Of a stretch of 64,000 bases of DNA, positions 1 to 9,721 are shown in pieces. A model generated the notes under the pieces. It had not been told where the DNA came from. It saw only the letters and a list, made by a program, of their open reading frames with translations, and made no database searches. This stretch comes from MPNP01 sp965116235. GTDB lineage: Bacteria > Pseudomonadota > Alphaproteobacteria > Rhodobacterales > Rhodobacteraceae. Numbering within the stretch: the stretch's first letter is position 1; each line of letters starts with the position of its first letter. Position numbers and translations under genes: made by a program. Where the stretch lies: contig OZ220496.1 of NCBI GenBank assembly GCA_965116235.1, positions 310,001 through 374,000 on the forward strand, given 5' to 3'.

Positions 1-905
1 TGGCCGAAGCAGGCACCCCTTTCAAGGTCTTGTCGGGACTGGTCGAGGAGTTCGGAACCGAGCGGGTTGTTGATACACCGATCGCCGAACCGGGCTTCAT
101 GGGTATAGCGGTTGGTGCGGCCATGACCGGTCTACGGCCTATCGTCGATATCATGTTTGGGGATTTTCTGTATTTGATCATGGACCAGCTTTGCAATCAG
201 GCTGCAAAGACTCACTACATGTCCGGAGGAAAACTGAAGGTCCCTCTCGTTGTTCGAACCAACCTTGGTGCGACACGCCGTTCGGCGGCTCAACACAGCC
301 AATCTCTCCATGCATTGGTGGCACATGTTCCAGGCTTGAAGGTGGCTTTGCCGGCAACACCCTTCGAGGCAAAGGGACTTATGAAGACAGCCATTCGGGA
401 CGACAACCCAGTCGTAATCTTCGAGGACAAGCTGAGTTACCAGATGAAGGGCGATGTGCCTGAAGAGGAGTATCTCATTGAATTTGGCACGGCCAATCGA
501 CTTCTTGAAGGCACTGACGTAACTTTGGTGGGAACGTCCTCAATGGTTCAGACATGCCAGAAAGCGGCCGATCTGTTGAGCCAGGAAGACATCTCTGCTG
601 AAGTGATAGACCCACGAACAATTGTGCCGCTTGACGAAGCCGCCATTCTTGGCAGCGTAAAAAAAACCTCCCGTGCCATAGTCGTTGACGAAGGTCATCA
701 GAATTTTGGCGTCACGGCAGAGATTGCCGCACGAATTGCCGAAAAGGCATTTTATCATTTGGACGCACCCGTAATACGAATGGGCGCAATGGATGTTCCT
801 GTACCATTCTCTCCTGTTCTTGAGGACTTGACCGTGCCGACTCCTGAGGCTGTTGCCGAGAATGCCCGACGTATCTGCAGAGGAGAAATGGTGCATGCCC
901 CATGA
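1..905 (+). CDS. 2-oxoacid dehydrogenase E1 component, beta subunit (5' end outside window)
   Basis: This is the beta subunit of a thiamine-diphosphate-dependent E1, which decarboxylates a 2-oxoacid (pyruvate or acetoin type) and passes the acyl group to the E2 lipoyl domain in the cytoplasm. The frame is already open at base 3 (AEAGTPFKVLSGL...), so the true start lies upstream and about 301 of roughly 330 residues are visible. Family landmarks are the VEEFGTERVVDTPIAEPGF block, the ARP-less IMFGDF segment and the C-terminal transketolase domain with the VIDPRTIVPLD block. It overlaps the following E2-like gene by 11 bases, so the two are translationally coupled. Pyruvate versus acetoin specificity cannot be decided without the alpha subunit. 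Confidence 0.93.
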   Translation, partial: AEAGTPFKVLSGLVEEFGTERVVDTPIAEPGFMGIAVGAAMTGLRPIVDIMFGDFLYLIMDQLCNQAAKTHYMSGGKLKVPLVVRTNLGATRRSAAQHSQSLHALVAHVPGLKVALPATPFEAKGLMKTAIRDDNPVVIFEDKLSYQMKGDVPEEEYLIEFGTANRLLEGTDVTLVGTSSMVQTCQKAADLLSQEDISAEVIDPRTIVPLDEAAILGSVKKTSRAIVVDEGHQNFGVTAEIAARIAEKAFYHLDAPVIRMGAMDVPVPFSPVLEDLTVPTPEAVAENARRICRGEMVHAP

Positions 906-1884
906 CGTCATCATGCCCGCCTTGGGCATGACTCAGGACTCAGGCTTGATCCTGTCCTGGAAAAAGGAAGTCGGTGACGAAGTGGACGTCGGCGACATTC
1001 TCATGGAGGTCGAAACCGATAAGGCCGCAGTGGAAGTGGAGGCACAAAATTCCGGAGTCCTTCTTGCCCTGCAGGCTGAAGAAGGGACGGACGTACCCGT
1101 AGGTGAAGTCGTTGCCATCATCGGAGACAAGACAGAGCTTGCTGTATCCCCTCGGTCCTCTATCCCCTCCGAACCATCCTCGGTTGAAAATGACTCCATG
1201 CCACCACCTGAAGAGATCAGGAGCCGAGTGGAGAAAAAAGAGTCCACAACAGCCGAAGCTAACCGTGTCAATCACAGAATTTTGGCCTCGCCAAAGGCTA
1301 AGCGTCTTGCCAAGGAACGCGGGTTGGATTTGCGAGTTCTTGTTCGATCCGGCCATCCACAGCCCTATCACGTCTCGGATCTGGAACACTTGATATCCTT
1401 GACCTCATCTTGCGGACCGACAATGAACGACTTTGTCCGAGCCCTGACAGATGGTGCTGCATTCAAGGAATTTTCTGAACGACTCAAAAGAGAGTTCAGT
1501 CTGCCGGTTTCGCTGACGCTGGCAGCCTTTGCAGCAGGCGCTTATCGGTCCGTCACGACTACGAAAAACATCACGGTACGTGTCGACTCCATGCCCGATA
1601 CAAGTTCCACTTACACGATTCCGGACTGCGTCGGGCTGACCAGAATTGAACAGTCAGAGTCCGCTCTGCAGCCTGATCTGATAGTCTTCGACCTCACATC
1701 GACAAGGCTGGTGGAAATCAGAAGCGGCCCCACGCTGGTTCCAACATTTGCGGTCACATGGGACAGCAATCGAATTGAAGCAGCCCTTATGGTTCCTCAA
1801 GGGCTTCTGAACCAAGGCCAGCTCGTGAATTGTATGGAAGGCTTTATTGGCAGGCTGGAACAGCCTCTGCGGCATCTGCTTTGA
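895..1884 (+). CDS. Lipoyl/PSBD-containing E2-like protein with a divergent C-terminal domain
   Basis: This 329-residue protein belongs to a 2-oxoacid dehydrogenase complex. Residues 1-75 form a lipoyl domain with the lipoylation motif ETDKA (Lys about 43). A proline- and acid-rich linker follows, then a peripheral-subunit-binding domain near residues 125-165 (ASPKAKRLAKERGLDL). The last 150 residues resemble a worn acyltransferase fold but lack the catalytic DHRxxxG motif. ATG 895 is chosen because AGGAG at 881-885 lies nine bases upstream and the lipoyl domain begins at once; an in-frame ATG at 853 would add 14 unrelated residues. It probably carries the lipoyl arm while a separate E2 supplied catalysis, but that partner (1925-2816) is broken. 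Confidence 0.85.
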   Translation: MPHDVIMPALGMTQDSGLILSWKKEVGDEVDVGDILMEVETDKAAVEVEAQNSGVLLALQAEEGTDVPVGEVVAIIGDKTELAVSPRSSIPSEPSSVENDSMPPPEEIRSRVEKKESTTAEANRVNHRILASPKAKRLAKERGLDLRVLVRSGHPQPYHVSDLEHLISLTSSCGPTMNDFVRALTDGAAFKEFSERLKREFSLPVSLTLAAFAAGAYRSVTTTKNITVRVDSMPDTSSTYTIPDCVGLTRIEQSESALQPDLIVFDLTSTRLVEIRSGPTLVPTFAVTWDSNRIEAALMVPQGLLNQGQLVNCMEGFIGRLEQPLRHLL

Positions 1885-1924
1885 AATGATTGACATATCT
1901 TCCATCGATGAAATTTGCTGTTCA

Positions 1925-2816
1925 CCTTTGATCGATGGGCATGGCAAGGGTTGGCAACCGCCATGGAGTCCGAAGTGGAGACCGTAATTGCCAGCCCCTC
2001 ATTCGATCAGTGACGGCCCGTAAAGGCATTGATCTCAAGCGATTGGCCCATAGACTTGACCGAAAATCCATCGGGCACGAGGATCTGGATGTGCTGGACT
2101 CAAATCGGACACAAGGTCATTTCGAATACTGGGACACTGACCATTCGACCTACGGTTCAATTATGGAAGAACCTATGAGCGCTTTGGCTCAGATTGGCAC
2201 CCGCAAACTGACCGCGGCACAAAACGTCATTCCTTGGTCACTCATCACGAAGAATTGGATGGCACCCAAGTTGAGGCAAGTCTGAAAATGAAGGAGGCAA
2301 GCCAACGGCTATGGCTTTTTATGTCATGGCATTCGCCAAGCCCTTGCTGAAGTTTCCGCGTTTCAATGCTTCGCTGAGCCCAGACACAGCACTCTCTATT
2401 TGAAAAATTACGTGCATGTTGGAATCGCCGTTGATACCGCTTATGGGCTCGTTGTCCCTGTCATCAGAGATGCCGATCACAAATCGCTCTTGGTCTTGGC
2501 CAAGGAAATCCGACAGCTCTCCGGGTCGGCCTAGGACAGAAAGTTGCGGCCCGAGCATTTTGGTGGAGATTCGATGACAATCACTAATCTTGGCGCCATT
2601 GATGGCCAGTCATTTACACCGATCATCAATCCTCCAGAGCTTGCCATTCTTGGCGTATCGCGTACTCAGATAAAGCCCGTATGGGATGGCAAGTCATTCT
2701 GTCCCAAACCGATGACGCCTCTTGATCTGACCTACGATCACCGTGTCATCAACGGAGCGAGTGCAGCTCGTTTTCTTACGCACTACGGCCGTTTACTCAG
2801 CGACCCTAGGCGCTAA
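1925..2816 (+). pseudogene. Decayed dihydrolipoamide acetyltransferase (AceF-type E2)
   Basis: Pieces of an E2 catalytic chain lie in order in different frames. A subunit-binding remnant (RKGIDLKRL) is near 2025. The catalytic-domain opening lies near 2180-2285, and AFAKPLLKFPRFNASLS is near 2330. The block YVHVGIAVDTAYGLVVPVI follows in another frame from about 2405. An in-frame TAG sits near 2531, and the C-terminal block at 2544-2816 carries the active-site sequence YDHRVINGASAARF. At least two frameshifts and one stop therefore separate blocks that are one domain in intact relatives. No lipoyl domain is visible. With this gene dead, the complex would depend on another E2 elsewhere or be inactive. 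Confidence 0.85.
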
Positions 2817-3626
2817 ATGCTCTGACTGAAAATGACTGTCATGCAGAGAATGGAGAACTCCAGCCCTTGATCGAGGAATTAAGAGGCAATTTACAGAATG
2901 CATTGATTACCAAAGCTGTGTGCTCTTCCTAAGCAGTGAACTCATGAACTAAATCGAACTTCCAAAGCTGAATTTCTGCAACCTTGCAAGAACAGGCACT
3001 ATTTTTACCTTGGGATGACGTCCGGCTGGACCGGTTTCAGGTGTTGCCCACGCCCGGAAGCTCCAAGGTCCGCTCCTGCAGCGGGGTCGATGTCATCATC
3101 AGTTCGGCAAGGGCAGAAACGGCCGGCGAGTGTATGTCGAGTGGCCTGCCGAACTTAGGACAATGGGGTCGCCGGTGCCACGACCGATGATCACGCCGGA
3201 AGGCCGTCATCATGGAACAGACGGGATTGCCCGGTCCGACGCATGGGCCATTCGACATATCGGGCCAGCATGGCACAGCCAAACATGGATGCGTCCACGA
3301 CAAGCCCGATGATGCTCGACCGGCCGCACCTTCCGATCCATGGTGTTCAGGCTTCCGACAGCGTGATCCCACGAGGCCGTCGCTTGTTGGACCGGACGGT
3401 CTCATCGGCCATGTCCCGGCCGGCGGAGGCGACACGACCGGAGGCCGTCCAAGGTTGCCTCGGCGCGATGTTGACAGCCCTTTGACACCCGGTGAGTCCA
3501 CTGGCTCGCGTCTGAAGGTCACGTGCGGTTTCATCCTGTATCGATCCTGACGGGGGCCGGCCGCCGGCCTGCGCCGATGCCGACAACCGGCATCGCCCCG
3601 CAACCCGACGGCCTTCCGTCTCCCGA
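2817..3626. other. Intergenic, no supported gene
   Basis: About 810 bases between the dead E2 gene and the autotransporter. From about 3010 the base composition becomes G+C-rich and several overlapping open frames appear on both strands. None has a recognisable domain, a good ribosome site or a continuous family match, so I call no gene. It may hold eroded mobile DNA. Confidence 0.5.
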
Positions 3627-6600
3627 TCAGAAGCGGAAGGTCACGGCCACTCCACCCCCAAAGTCGGTGTTGTCGCTCCCCGCCGTCGCATAGAAGGCAT
3701 CCCCCGTCAGCCGTGTCGTGTCGTGGCCGCCCAGAGACATTGCCCCGCCCACGCCCAGACGCACCCAAGTCGGCTTCACCTCGGTCGCCAGCCGGGTGCC
3801 GGCTACCATCACCGCATGCTTGGACGAGAACTCATGCTCCAGATCCAGCGACGCATACAGCCGACGGTCCGCATCCTTGGGACCCAGCTCGGCCAAGACA
3901 CCCACACGACCCTGAACGCTCTGCTCCTTGTCCGGGGTGACCCGGCCAGCCCCATCAAGCGTGGTCGGTTCGTCAAAGGCGTCCATGTCCACCGATGACC
4001 AGGACAGACCCCCACGCGGAATCACGGCCAGGCCCCCCATGCTCATCGGCTGGCCGACTTCCACACCGAGCGCCAGACCGCTGCCGCCACCCGTGGAGGT
4101 GATCGAACCGACCGCACCGTTGGCCGACACCATCGTGATATCAAAGAACCGGGTGTAGCTCAGCTGGCTGTCCACATACAGGCCACTGTCGTTCGTCCAG
4201 GTCAGGGACACGCCCACACCGGTGCCGCTCGCTTCTACGGTGCCACCCGTCTTGACGGTGGCCTCACTCTTTCGGTAATGGGCACTCACACCCAGCACCA
4301 GACGATCATCGGTCGGCACCTCCAGACCCGCCTCAAAGTCGGTCTGCTTCACATCCCACGCCAGAGACTGACGTCGGATGTCCGTTGCTGTCGTCGATGT
4401 ATCGGCCATCCGTTCCCCATCGCGGACCGCCAGACGCACCCAGACACCGGTGCGGGAACTCGAAGCCGCCATGCGCTCGCCCTTGCTGCTCTGGACCATG
4501 ACCTCCTCGTCGCCGGTGGTCCGGCGGGGCACGGCCATGCGTGTGCTGTAGGGCGTCAGGTCCACCAGACCCAGAAGCACCGAGGGCAAAACCTCATACA
4601 GACGCGCCCGATGGCTGTACAGACGCAAGACCGGAGCCGACGCAACATCCTTGAACTGGTAACCCTTATCATCGTCAAGCTCCTTGAGCTCGGCCTTGAA
4701 CACCTGTTCGTACACGCCCATCCGTTGGCCACGACGATAAATGATCGCATCGGCGGCATCCGGTGTCAGAACCGTCTCACTTCCCGACACGCTGCGGGTC
4801 TTGAACGCGAGTGTGGAACGGGTCCTTTCCTTGTTCGCTTCTTCTATATCCTGGGCCGCGGACACGCGGTTCAGAATCTTGCCTTCGACATGACCCACGA
4901 CACCCGCCTCATCCTTCTCCAGAATCACCGCGACAACTTCGGCCTGGTTATCGTCAGCCTTGGGATCCACCTCGATGGCCACGCCGGATTTCGCCTTGAC
5001 ATGCGCGCGAGGACCAATCACGATCGTGCCACCCCCATTCTCACTCGCGCCTAGCGCGACTATGCCGGCTCTCCGGATGCGCACGCCGGCACATATGTTC
5101 TGGTTCGTCTTCGTGTTGGTGCATGCCGAGTCACCACCCATGACCGTACCGCGGATGGTGAGAGCAAACTTGTCGACGGCCGAACCGCGCTTGTCGACCA
5201 TGATGCCATAATGGTCCGCCGTGATCACGCTGCCTTCCTTGGTCTCGACCGTGGCCTTGGCGCCAGCGTAAGCGCGGGCACGAAGGCCAATCTCCGTCGC
5301 CGTGATGCGGCTGCCCGCCTCCATCGTGATCGATACGGCCGTGTCGCCTTGCGCATGAATGCCCGCAGGTGATGTGTCCCCATCAAGTTCTGCACCCGCC
5401 GTGATCTTGCCTCTGTGGGTGACCGTGATGGTGCCGGTGCGGTCGGGGTCAAGGTCAGCCCCAATCCCATATCCGCTTGCCACAATCTCGCTGTCCGCTC
5501 CCGTCTCAATCGTGATGTCGCCCCCGGCTGGCGTGTCGCCAGGATCTTGGAGTCGTACATATATCCCATAAATATCTTCGGTGTGTATACTCCCCAAGTG
5601 CCTGATCATGATGTTGCCTCTGGCGAGTGGGGCTGGAATTACATTGATGCCGTACTCCTGCGCCTTTATGCTGCTGCCTGGCATCGTTGTGACCGTGATG
5701 TCTCGGTTGCCTTTCACTTCAATACCATGTCCAGCCGCATCGATCAGGCCTCCATGGGTGATCTTGACCTCGCCGATGCGTTTATCTCCGTCCATATGGG
5801 CCTGGATCCCATACGGGTAGACTCCACTGGCATCCTTGGGTGATTGGTTCGTCTTGATCTTGCTGTCCGCTCCCGTCTCAATCACGATGTCGCCCTTGAT
5901 CTCGCTCTCGCTGCCAGAGTAGTCCTCCAAGGATGCACTTATTCCATGCGTGGCATATATTGCGCCTCGGTGCGTGATCGTGATTGTGCCGACACCCGCG
6001 GGCTTTATAGCTGCGACAATGCCATACGCACTGATGGGGTTGCCATCCGCGCCGAGCGTCACTCCGGGATCAACCGTAACCGTTATGTCACCCTTGGCAT
6101 GCTGTGAGACATCCACGCCACGGCCGGCCTTATAAGTGTCGCCGCTGTCCTCCGCACGAATGGAACCGCCCTTGAGATCGACCCTGATCGGTATCGTCGT
6201 GCCCGCGGCTGCGCCGTCAGTGCGAACGTAGACGCCTGCTTTGTCCTTCCTCGTCGACTGCGACACGTCAATTGTGGCGCTCGACTCAAGATGGATACTC
6301 GTCTCTTTCCCAGCTTCCCCCGTGTGTTTAAGGTCAATGCCAAATCCCCCGGTACCCGAGGTAGTGATGATGCTGCCTTTGTCCAGTACGAACTTGAGCA
6401 AGCCGGTCCCGGCACGCTCCATGCCTATGCCCGTGCCCTGCGAATAGGTCGCGATACGGCCCGTGACCACAACGTCACGGGCGCCACCAGTTGTGGCGGC
6501 AATGCTGAGGGCGCCGCCGGTGAGGTGTGTTTCACTTGTGCCAAGCACGGCCCCGTTCAAGTCCAGCGTCAGACCCCCGGTCAGTCCGCTGCATACAATC

Positions 6601-6858
6601 GCGCCCGTGTCGCCGCTGCCCAGGGCAAACTCGGGCGGCGTTCCATCTGTACCCGTGCATGTTTGGGCCGCAGCAGGATGCGGCAAGGCTACGAGTATTC
6701 CCAGCCCAACAAGCAGTGCACCAATTGTCGCAAGGCCTCTGGCCGATCTACCGAGGGACCGACCCGAGAGATCATCTACCCCCCCCCTCGCTCGCGTTCA
6801 TGGGCACGCACGGGCTGGCCCCACCCGCCCAGATCGAAATTAATCCTGTCATGATCAT
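3627..6858 (-). CDS. Large autotransporter (type Va), phase-variable, sequenced in an out-of-frame state
   Basis: The mature protein is a repetitive beta-helix passenger (Gly/Thr/Asp-rich, many ITVTHRG- and IVIETGADS-like units, about residues 30-700) followed by a beta-barrel of about 280 residues that ends in VTFRF, the terminal-Phe signal for outer-membrane insertion. A signal peptide (ATIGALLVGLGILVALPHPAAAQ) precedes it, but that frame has no ATG/GTG start: upstream it runs through a C9 tract (6779-6787) into a TGA at 6798-6800. ATG 6858, with GAGAAGG five bases upstream, is in the frame that ends at TGA 6772-6774. A tract of 8 or 11 would join ATG 6858 to the signal peptide and give a protein of roughly 1075 residues. 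The likely role is a surface adhesin or passenger exposed on part of the population. A sequencing error in the tract is the alternative. Confidence 0.85.
6779..6787 (-). repeat. Homopolymer tract (G9 on coding strand) in autotransporter 5' end
   Basis: Nine C on the plus strand read as G9 on the coding strand, between the start codon and the signal peptide. Reading from ATG 6858, the tract gives GAG-GGG-GGG-GGT-AGA-TGA and stops. Loss of one G or gain of two restores the signal-peptide frame. This position and length are typical of slipped-strand contingency loci. Confidence 0.8.
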
Positions 6859-6896
6859 GGTTCCCTTCTCGTTATCCAAAAAGTAAAGTCTGCTAG

Positions 6897-6928
6897 AAAA
6901 TAAATCTCCCCCCCCCCAGAATTTGCAA
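6897..6928 (-). promoter_or_regulatory. Putative autotransporter promoter with a G10 spacer tract
   Basis: On the minus strand a -35-like TTGCAA (6923-6928) is followed by a run of ten G (6908-6917 as C10) and a -10-like TATTTT (6897-6902). Each hexamer matches four of six consensus bases. The spacer is about 20 bases, longer than the ideal 17, and its length would change as the tract slips. The arrangement resembles the poly-G spacer promoters of neisserial porA and opc. The hexamers are my assignment and untested. Confidence 0.5.
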
Positions 6929-7559
6929 CTCTTTTGTGACGCTCCGGTTCATTTTTCTCCAAACTGTCGCATGCATGCGACACCCCGGCTTCAACGATGC
7001 GGTGCGGTGTGCTCAGGTGAAAGCCTCGGACGGCGCACGATTGATCACGACTATACCAAGGGTTGAGCCTTTTCTGGTGTTCCCGTATCCCGACATGTGT
7101 GGCCCCGTTGGGCTGTCTTGTTGGATGGGGTCATGCGCCGGGCTGGGATGACGGCAAAAAGTGACAGTCCTGTACCGTCGTTGCCGGATATCCCTGAGGC
7201 CACCGAAGTCCGGAGGCGGACACACGCTCCCGCAGGGGCAGGGTTGTCGCCATGGCCGCAACGGCAACGCTCCCAGCCACTGGCGGGGCTGTATTCGGTC
7301 AACATGGCACGAGACGGCAACCGATCAACAAAACATCAAACCAGTATGCTGCCGAACCGGGCAATAATGGCTTCCAATCGCCGAGTGATCAGTGGGATCT
7401 ATGTGTTGACACGCGGGATAGCATGGCGGGCGTAGCCGACCGTGTAGGGTCCACGAACGTCAGTGTACGGCCGGTTTCACCGGTGAGTATCGAGAATCGG
7501 ATACAAATGGAACTATACCAACGTCGCCCAATGGATCTGCGGGCCGAGAGAGCGGGTCC
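6929..7559. other. Intergenic, no supported gene
   Basis: About 630 bases upstream of the autotransporter. Short open frames exist on both strands, but none shows a domain or ribosome site that I trust. The right end grades into transposase remnants, so part of it may be old IS sequence. Confidence 0.45.
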
Positions 7560-7895
7560 GGCCGGCTCGTCATTCGGCGTTAGATCATCTAGAAAGCGGC
7601 GGGTGGCGCTACCGACCGGACCCGCGAGCACATTACCCGACAGGGAGCCACCCCGGTCATCCCGTCGCGGTCCAACCGCCACCACGCCATCCCATATGAT
7701 ACCGAGATGGGCAAGGCCCGCAACCGGATTGAGTGGTGCTTCGGTGGGTTGAAGCCATGCTTTCGGTATATCGCCACCCGCTATGGAAAGCTGGGGCCCA
7801 ACTTTTGGGTCATGGTCGTGATCGGAGTCATTCTCCAATGGCGCCAGTTCATCGCCACAATGAGACATATCGTGATCAATGAATCTACTGCCTAG
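7560..7895 (+). pseudogene. IS5-family transposase, C-terminal fragment
   Basis: The frame reading ATPVIPSRSNRHHAIP and then KARNRIEWCFGGLKP...RYIATRYGKL matches the last third of IS5/IS427-type DDE transposases, which includes the final catalytic Glu region (RNRIE). The N-terminal two thirds are missing or unrecognisable, and no start codon or terminal inverted repeat is visible on the left. The stop overlaps the left end of the IS630 remnant, which suggests that the IS630 element landed at the tail of this older copy. Not expected to be functional. Confidence 0.75.
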
Positions 7896-8470
7896 TGGTT
7901 GAACATTGTTGGATTGATGGTTGAGGAGGTGCGTACGGCAGGGCCGATGGAACCGGGACGGCCGGCTCGCGTGGACTGCGAGTATGAGCGCAACGGCACG
8001 GCCAATCTGTTCATGGTGTGTGCCCCGCTGCGGGGCTGGCGTCATGTGAAGGTCACCGAGCGCCGCACCACGGCGGACTTCGCGACCCGGCTGGCGGACC
8101 TGGCGGATGTCCACTTTCCGAACCAGAAGATCGGGCTGGTGATGGATAATTTGAACACGCACAAGCTGTCGAGCCTGTATCATGTCTATCCGCCCAAGGA
8201 GGCCCGGCGGCTGAGCCGACGCTTTGAGGTCCACCACACGCCCAAGCACGGGAGTGGGCTGAACATCGCGGAGAGTGAGATCAGCGTGTTGAGCCGCCCG
8301 TGTCCGTCCCGGCGTCTGGCGGATCGGGAGACGCTGATCCGCGAGGTGGCGGCGTGGCCGGCGGCGATCAATGCGGACCCGCGTCCGGTGAAGTGGCGGT
8401 TTACGGTGGCCGAGGCGCGCATCAAGTTGCATTCGCTCTATCCATCAGTTCAATAATGTCAGACCACTAG
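7892..8470 (+). mobile_element. Internally deleted IS630-family element
   Basis: Inverted ends CTAGTGGTTGAACATT (7892-7907) and the complement of 8455-8470 (CTAGTGGTCTGACATT) match at 13 of 16 positions and bound a 579-bp unit. Inside is only the C-terminal half of an IS630 DDE transposase. The unit therefore looks like a deletion derivative that could be moved only in trans. Confidence 0.65.
7899..8456 (+). pseudogene. IS630-family transposase, C-terminal DDE fragment
   Basis: About 185 residues match the C-terminal DDE domain of IS630 transposases: RPARVDCEYERNGTANLF, then the block LVMDNLNTHK with the second catalytic Asp, then HHTPKHGSGLNIAESEIS with the third acidic residue. The N-terminal helix-turn-helix and the first catalytic Asp (normally in a CMDE motif) are absent; the frame instead opens with GLMVEEVRTAG. 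The usual W in HGSWLN has become G. It cannot act as a complete transposase. It lies wholly within the pair of inverted ends at 7892 and 8470. Confidence 0.8.
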
Positions 8471-8500
8471 TTGCTTGATATCCGCCATCGTGCCGAGTTC

Positions 8501-9721
8501 CTAAATTCTTAGTGTCCTTAGATGTGCATCGATGCGCTCGGTTACGCTCCTGAGTTGCGGCAAGTTGTGCTTCTCGTTTTCCCATGCTTCATGGAAACGT
8601 TCCACTGTCTGTTTTGCAGTGTCGAGCACCGGCTTTTCAGGAAGTCTGGCCTTGCCCGCTAGATATGACAGTTCGTCGAGCGTGTAGCCTTCAAAGCGCT
8701 TCGTTCTTGCAAATTTGAGCGCCGCTTCCTTATCCTCAATATAGGGAATCGTTGAAATTAGGTCATAGGCCGGTGACAAAGCGGGAGTTCGCCTGTCCGG
8801 ATAAGTCAGCGACCAGTTCTTCAGATGCATATCCGCGTTGCCGGTCAAAGTGCAGAAAGTCAAACGCCTTATGAATTCCTCAACGTCGGCCTCGCCAGTC
8901 TCAGCACCAAGCACTGTCGCTATGTAGCGGTAGCTCGCTTTATCGTATTTTTTCTCGGGGTAGACGCCAAAGACCTGAGCAAAATCTTCCATGTGAACAG
9001 GGCCGTCAGGCGTGCGGTCAAAGCGTTTGATCGAAAGAGCCTGACCTTTAAGATCGCCGATTCCTTCAGGCAGATTTGCAATCGCATCCACATCGATCAG
9101 CGCAATCTTTGGTACATTGATACCTACCAGCCGCGCCAATGTCAAAAGCGCATATTCATTTTCAGGCATGCCCTCATAACGAAGAGACGGGAGCTTGACA
9201 ATCCAGGAACCGCCAACCCCAGATGCTGGTATCGTCAGGCCTTTATTGGCATTCTCGTTGTAGATTGCCGAGAATTTTAGTTGTACGCCCGCGAGCGAGA
9301 AACGCAGTGCGTTCTCGCGTTTTTTCTCTATGGCTTCGGAACTGTCCCTGTCCAATCCGGGCGGCCATGCTTCGCCGTCCGCGGGTTCAACAGTGATTGC
9401 ACCCGACAAGTCGCGACCCAAAGCCCAGAGAAGGTAGAAATCACGCTCTTGATTAACTCCGGCAAGTCGTGCGAGACATTCCCGCAGATGACCCTCGGGC
9501 AACAAGTTTGAAAAGAAAGGCAGCAGGCGCTTTTGCTTCACTGCGAACTCGGTGATGAGCTGCCCGTATTCGTCCTTGAATCCCAGCCCGAGAGTCGGGC
9601 GGTTCTTGTCGGCAACATAGTCGTCTGTGAAGCTGAATAGCGTACGGTCACCGTACAGACGAGTCAGTTTTCCAATTATATCGCCATAGAGCCTTACATT
9701 GAGAACAGAAACGTCAGTCAT
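8501..9721 (-). CDS. hipA: HipA-like serine/threonine kinase toxin
   Basis: Type II toxin of the HipA family. Family members phosphorylate a translation factor or aminoacyl-tRNA synthetase and so arrest growth. The 406-residue length fits. Visible features are the N-terminal HipA_N domain (LFSFTDDYV..., LLPFFSNLLPEG), the P-loop region (SLAGVQLKFS), the catalytic-loop motif GNADMHLKNWS and the metal-binding AYDLIST. ATG 9721 is preferred because GGGGAG lies seven bases upstream; ATG 9727 would sit directly against that site. The start overlaps the end of the upstream antitoxin gene by eight bases, the normal hipBA arrangement. All key kinase residues seem present, so I expect an active toxin. 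Confidence 0.9.
   Translation of the reverse strand: MTDVSVLNVRLYGDIIGKLTRLYGDRTLFSFTDDYVADKNRPTLGLGFKDEYGQLITEFAVKQKRLLPFFSNLLPEGHLRECLARLAGVNQERDFYLLWALGRDLSGAITVEPADGEAWPPGLDRDSSEAIEKKRENALRFSLAGVQLKFSAIYNENANKGLTIPASGVGGSWIVKLPSLRYEGMPENEYALLTLARLVGINVPKIALIDVDAIANLPEGIGDLKGQALSIKRFDRTPDGPVHMEDFAQVFGVYPEKKYDKASYRYIATVLGAETGEADVEEFIRRLTFCTLTGNADMHLKNWSLTYPDRRTPALSPAYDLISTIPYIEDKEAALKFARTKRFEGYTLDELSYLAGKARLPEKPVLDTAKQTVERFHEAWENEKHNLPQLRSVTERIDAHLRTLRI

Noticed and set aside
3037..3768. 243-codon open frame on the minus strand next to the autotransporter
   Set aside because: Arg/Gly/Pro-rich translation without a domain; overlaps the end of the autotransporter in another frame.
4278..5054. 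258-codon open frame on the plus strand
   Set aside because: Shadow of the repetitive autotransporter passenger.
7389..8432. 347-codon open frame on the minus strand
   Set aside because: Runs opposite the IS5 and IS630 fragments, whose DDE motifs are on the plus strand.
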